Assembly: GCA_005217565.1 (NCBI GenBank)
Contig: SJCO01000007.1
Coordinates: 248,001 to 312,000, forward strand
DNA from: Puteibacter caeruleilacunae
GTDB lineage: Bacteria; Bacteroidota; Bacteroidia; Bacteroidales; Prolixibacteraceae
DNA: 64,000 nucleotides
Direction: 5' to 3'
The position numbers were made by a program, and so were the translations under genes. The stretch's first letter is position 1. Each line of letters begins with the position of its first letter. Under the pieces are notes generated by a model. It was not told the origin of the DNA and made no database searches. It worked only from the letters and a program-made list of their open reading frames with translations. Shown here piece after piece: positions 60,824 through 64,000 of this stretch.

Positions 60824-61636
60824 TTAGTTGCCCCCAAGAATCAATGGCAAGCCATCTTTACCTGAACCAACAACTACAACTTTTGCATTAGGTGATTTAG
60901 ACAACTCCATAGTAGCCTCAATACCTCTTTGTTTCAATATTCTATCTGTCAAACTAGCATTAATAATCTGATTATATCTTGCCAATCCTTCTGCCTCAAT
61001 TCTTCTCTTTTCTGCTTCTTTTTTTGCCTTTTCAAGCGTATACTGATATGTTAAGAATTTCTGCTCTTCCTCTAATTTTAACTCAATCGCCTGCTTTATT
61101 TTTTCTGGTAAATTAATAGAACGAATTAGTAAAGCTTGCATATCAATATTGTTCGCCTTAAGAATTTCCTGTGTTTCCGAAATGATAGCACCTTCAACCT
61201 CTGCCCTTTTTGTTGAGTAGATTTCTTCCATAGTATAACGACCAGCCACCTGTCGTACTGACGAACGTACTTCAGGAATAATCAATCGACTGATATAGTT
61301 CTTCCCAAAAATCTCGTGAAGATATCCAATACGATTGTACTGAGGATTAAAACGTACAGTAATGTCAACATTTAATGATAGTCCGTTTTTATCTAATACA
61401 TCCATTTTTTCTTCACTTTGCTGCTCTTTTACATCATAAACATGCATGTCATTCCATGGTGCAATGATGTGAAAACCTGGAGAATAAATGTTTTCCTTGT
61501 CTAATCCCGATGTGAATGGACGAAATAATACTCCTCTTTCTCCTGGTTGCAATGTTACAAACATGCTATTACCAAAAAGAAGAATGACGAAGACGACAAC
61601 TGCTCCGATAATTAACGACGGCTTATTAATATTCAT
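60824..61636 (-). CDS. Prohibitin-like SPFH/band 7 membrane protein
   Basis: 270 residues from the ATG at 61636, which leads straight into the TM helix (PSLIIGAVVVFVILLFG); a longer frame to 61738 adds a non-homologous 34-residue lead. The SPFH domain contains LQPGERGVLFRPFTSGLDKENIYSPGFHIIAPW and a coiled-coil with EEQKFLTYQYTLEKAKKEAEKRRIEAEGLARYNQII. Closest in style to mitochondrial and bacterial prohibitins, which form large membrane rings and interact with FtsH-type proteases. Confidence 0.9.
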   Translation of the reverse strand: MNINKPSLIIGAVVVFVILLFGNSMFVTLQPGERGVLFRPFTSGLDKENIYSPGFHIIAPWNDMHVYDVKEQQSEEKMDVLDKNGLSLNVDITVRFNPQYNRIGYLHEIFGKNYISRLIIPEVRSSVRQVAGRYTMEEIYSTKRAEVEGAIISETQEILKANNIDMQALLIRSINLPEKIKQAIELKLEEEQKFLTYQYTLEKAKKEAEKRRIEAEGLARYNQIINASLTDRILKQRGIEATMELSKSPNAKVVVVGSGKDGLPLILGGN

Positions 61637-61831
61637 AATACCAAAATTTAAGTTGCATAATTTTCTTTTAAAAATAATCAATTTTTGAAATCTACCCCCT
61701 ATTTTCCGCGATTCATCACAATTATTCTCATCTTGCAACTAACGTAATTATTATCCTTCTTCTTTATGAGTATATTATGAGGAAAATTCACCGTCATTTC
61801 ATATATTAGTTTCTACAAAAAAATAAAGCAC

Positions 61832-62701
61832 ATGATCAAACATTCAGAATTAATACTTAATACAGATGGAAGTATCTTTCATTTACACCTACAACCAGAA
61901 CAAATCGCTGATGATATTATATTAGTTGGTGACCCAGGTAGAGTGCATATGATTGGTGAGTTTCTATCTGATATCGAGTTTACCATATCTAGTCGTGAAT
62001 TTACGAGTTTAACTGGAAGATATAATAGTAAAAGAGTAACGGTAATTTCAACTGGAATTGGCACTGACAATATCGATATTGTTGTAAATGAACTAGATGC
62101 ATTAGCAAATATTGACCTAAAAAACAGAACCATTAAGCAAAATCATCGTATGCTTAATTTCATTAGGATAGGTACATCGGGAGGATTGCAAACATATTTA
62201 CCTGTAAATTCGTATGTAATATCAGAGAAATCAATTGGTTTCGATGGTCTATTGAATTTTTATGAAGGGAGAAATAGTATTTGTGATCTTGAATTTGAAG
62301 CAGCGTTCAAGGAGAATACAGGTTGGCTGAAGGAGTTAGCGTCTCCTTATGTGGTTAATTGTTCTGAAAAGCTCTTAAAACTAATAAGTAATGATAATAC
62401 TCACAATGGAGTTAACATTTCGGCTCCGGGGTTTTATGGCCCACAGGGACGAGTTTTAAGGCTTAAACTTTCTAATCCTGAATTGAATTCTAAAATAGAA
62501 AAGTTTGAATTCAAGGGACATAAAATCACAAATTTTGAAATGGAAAGCTCAGCCATTTATGGGCTCTCAAAATTACTTGGGCATAATGCATTAACCATAT
62601 GCTTAATAATTGCAAATAGGGTTACAAAACAGGCAAACGAGAACTATCATGATGAGATGAAAAAGCTCGTCAAGTTAGTATTAGATCGTTTGACACTATA
62701 G
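61832..62701 (+). CDS. Nucleoside phosphorylase (uridine phosphorylase-like)
   Basis: 289 residues. PNP_UDP_1 features: the DDIILVGDPGRVHMIGEFL start, SREFTSLTGRYNSKRVTVISTGIGTDNIDIVVNELDAL, FIRIGTSGGLQ and NFEMESSAIYGLSKLLGH with the ribose-binding Glu-Met-Glu. Likely salvage of uridine or a related nucleoside. The specificity is uncertain. Confidence 0.9.
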   Translation: MIKHSELILNTDGSIFHLHLQPEQIADDIILVGDPGRVHMIGEFLSDIEFTISSREFTSLTGRYNSKRVTVISTGIGTDNIDIVVNELDALANIDLKNRTIKQNHRMLNFIRIGTSGGLQTYLPVNSYVISEKSIGFDGLLNFYEGRNSICDLEFEAAFKENTGWLKELASPYVVNCSEKLLKLISNDNTHNGVNISAPGFYGPQGRVLRLKLSNPELNSKIEKFEFKGHKITNFEMESSAIYGLSKLLGHNALTICLIIANRVTKQANENYHDEMKKLVKLVLDRLTL

Positions 62702-62709
62702 CAAAGATT

Positions 62710-63567
62710 ATGGAATCACGAATCAATCATTTAATTGCTTTAATCGATGATCCTGATCCAAAGGTATTCGAAGCAGTATTGGAACAATTTAAGATGCTAG
62801 GACACGATGCCATCTCTGAATTGAGCAATTCTTCAGGTAACGTGTTATTTGAGATTCGAAAAGAGATGATACTTAGTAAGCTTCGTCATGATGCTGTATT
62901 TACACAAATTCAAAATTGGTTTGATGCACCAAATGATTTATTGGAGGTATTATTTGTTCTTGCCCAATTAGAGAATCCAGATATTGAGTTGGAGAAACTA
63001 AGAGAACATGTAAACTATATAATTCGTGATATTTGGCTTGAATTGAACGATAACTTAACAGCTCTGGAGAAGATCACCATTGTAAACCATATTCTTTTTC
63101 AGAACCGAGGATACAGCATTGTTCAATGGCTTGATAAAAGTCCTAATTCTTACATGATTGATCAGTTATTCATACAAAAAAAAGCGAGCCCTTTATTAAT
63201 GACAATCTTTTACTTGTATATAACCCGTGAATTAGGATTAGATGTATACGGTGTAAGTGTACCTGAAAGTCACTTTCTAGCTTATCTCGATAAAACAGGT
63301 ATAATACACAAGTTTACCGATATGAAACAACCAGCACTATTCTATATTAATCCTACCAATGAAGGTTCAGTATTAGGTAGAGCTGAAATAGAACACCTAT
63401 TAACCGAAAAGGGCTTTGACATAGACTATGAGTACTTTGAACCGGTAAGTGAGAAATATTACTTACAAAGATTAGTAGCGGAGTTGAAATTCTGCTATGA
63501 ATCAAGAAAAGAAAAATCTAAAGCTGCATCATTAAACGAGCTCTACCGTATCTTAAAAGACAGGTAA
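62710..63567 (+). CDS. SirB1-type transglutaminase-like protein
   Basis: 285 residues. It starts 8 nt after the phosphorylase stop. The SirB1_N (transglutaminase-like) domain covers about 90-230: IVNHILFQNRGY, KASPLLMTIFYLYITRELGLDVYGVSVPESHFLAYLD. A Cys-His-Asp catalytic triad is not evident (no Cys in the expected place), as in most SirB1 proteins, so it is probably not an active transglutaminase. Role unknown. Confidence 0.82.
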   Translation: MESRINHLIALIDDPDPKVFEAVLEQFKMLGHDAISELSNSSGNVLFEIRKEMILSKLRHDAVFTQIQNWFDAPNDLLEVLFVLAQLENPDIELEKLREHVNYIIRDIWLELNDNLTALEKITIVNHILFQNRGYSIVQWLDKSPNSYMIDQLFIQKKASPLLMTIFYLYITRELGLDVYGVSVPESHFLAYLDKTGIIHKFTDMKQPALFYINPTNEGSVLGRAEIEHLLTEKGFDIDYEYFEPVSEKYYLQRLVAELKFCYESRKEKSKAASLNELYRILKDR

Positions 63568-63606
63568 ATTCAATAAATTTTGTACAAAACCAACATAACA
63601 GCAATA

Positions 63607-63634
63607 AAAAAGGGGACTAAATAGTCCCCTTTTC
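63607..63634. terminator. Bidirectional terminator between SirB1-type gene and rny
   Basis: AGGGGACTA-AA-TAGTCCCCT (63611-63630), flanked by an A-run and a T-run. Confidence 0.9.
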
Positions 63635-63652
63635 TCATTATTGAGTGTACAA

Positions 63653-64000
63653 TTATTTTGCATAATTAACTGCTCTCGTTTCACGAATAACAGTAACCTT
63701 GATTTGACCAGGATAAGTCATCTCATCTTGAATTTGTTTCGCGATATCATACGATAACTGTTCAGCTTCTTTATCGTTGATTTTCTCACTTCCAACAATA
63801 ACTCTCAACTCACGTCCAGCTTGGATAGCATAAGTTTTAAGTACTCCAGGATGTGATAATGCCATTGATTCAAGTTCCTTTAATCTGTTGATATATGATT
63901 CAACCGCTTCTCTCCTTGCACCTGGACGTGCTCCAGAGATAGCATCACATACCTGAACGATAGGAGCAATTAAGCTAGTCATTTCAACTTCATCATGGTG
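63653..64000 (-). CDS. rny: Ribonuclease Y, C-terminal part (truncated by window edge)
   Basis: The minus-strand frame is open to the last base of the window and reads HHDEVE just before the first internal Met, matching the RNase Y segment after its HD domain. The remaining 109 residues are diagnostic: [42 protein letters not shown] and [20 protein letters not shown] at the C-terminus. RNase Y is a membrane-bound endoribonuclease that initiates mRNA decay. The N-terminal TM, KH domain and HD motif are outside the window. Confidence 0.95.
   Translation of the reverse strand, partial: HHDEVEMTSLIAPIVQVCDAISGARPGARREAVESYINRLKELESMALSHPGVLKTYAIQAGRELRVIVGSEKINDKEAEQLSYDIAKQIQDEMTYPGQIKVTVIRETRAVNYAK

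Overview
The window is a low-GC chromosomal segment of a Bacteroidota bacterium. Lineage markers are a SusC/SusD pair, a type IX secretion C-terminal domain, a DUF4293 protein, a fused E1 alpha/beta 2-oxoacid dehydrogenase, a Bacteroidota-style LptD, and many exact matches to the Bacteroidota -7 promoter box TAnnTTTG. Shine-Dalgarno sequences are nearly absent. The NifX/MinD/DUF134 cluster and the methylglyoxal synthase suggest an anaerobic or facultative member, perhaps of the Marinilabiliales; that placement is inference. Most of the window is housekeeping DNA. I see no insertion sequence, phage, CRISPR array, tRNA or rRNA.

Layout. 0-8.5 kb: the end of a SusC-type TonB-dependent receptor, SusD, an exported lipoprotein, a two-lobed M16 peptidase, a ChaN-like protein and a PepSY transmembrane protein. 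Together these look like an outer-membrane uptake locus for a haem- or iron-bearing ligand that is cut in the periplasm. 8.6-10 kb: mnmE. 10.1-14.3 kb: a seven-gene cluster of DUF134 regulator, NifX-like, DUF5320, NifX-like, DUF89/ARMT1-like phosphatase and two ferredoxin-MinD ATPases; it resembles the orange-protein type of metal-cluster loci and is the least understood system here. 14.6-23 kb: fabG, a PfkB kinase, clpC, gyrA and a TPR protein. 23.5-34 kb: an exported LRR protein, two small proteins, mgsA, a Bax-like glucosaminidase lipoprotein, an E2-E1-flavodoxin operon and an S9 peptidase. 34.3-39.4 kb: trpB behind a tryptophan leader-peptide attenuator, a serine hydrolase, pyrD, pyrK and an XRE regulator. 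40-49.8 kb: a metallophosphoesterase, a large HExxH/propeller protein, an EEP-family hydrolase, a T9SS-exported serine protease, a free-standing threonyl-tRNA editing domain, a cation/proton antiporter and ridA. 49.8-57 kb: lptD, an amidase, an MlaD-like protein and dnaA. 57-64 kb: an EamA transporter, a YigZ protein, pyrBI behind a second leader-ORF attenuator, DUF4293, a prohibitin-like protein, a nucleoside phosphorylase, a SirB1-type protein and the end of rny.

The strongest new observations are regulatory. The trpB leader (minus strand, 35.66-35.82 kb) encodes a 27-codon peptide with three consecutive Trp codons. It is followed by a terminator and a mutually exclusive 13-bp antiterminator whose 5' strand lies over the last leader codons. 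The pyrBI leader (58.58-58.85 kb) has an 81-codon ORF that reads through an intrinsic terminator and overlaps the pyrB start, the layout known for UTP-sensitive attenuation of enterobacterial pyrBI. In both, the -7 box lies only 7 nt before the leader ATG, so both leader peptides are probably translated from nearly leaderless mRNA. Pyrimidine genes occur at two loci here (pyrKD and pyrBI) with different control signals.
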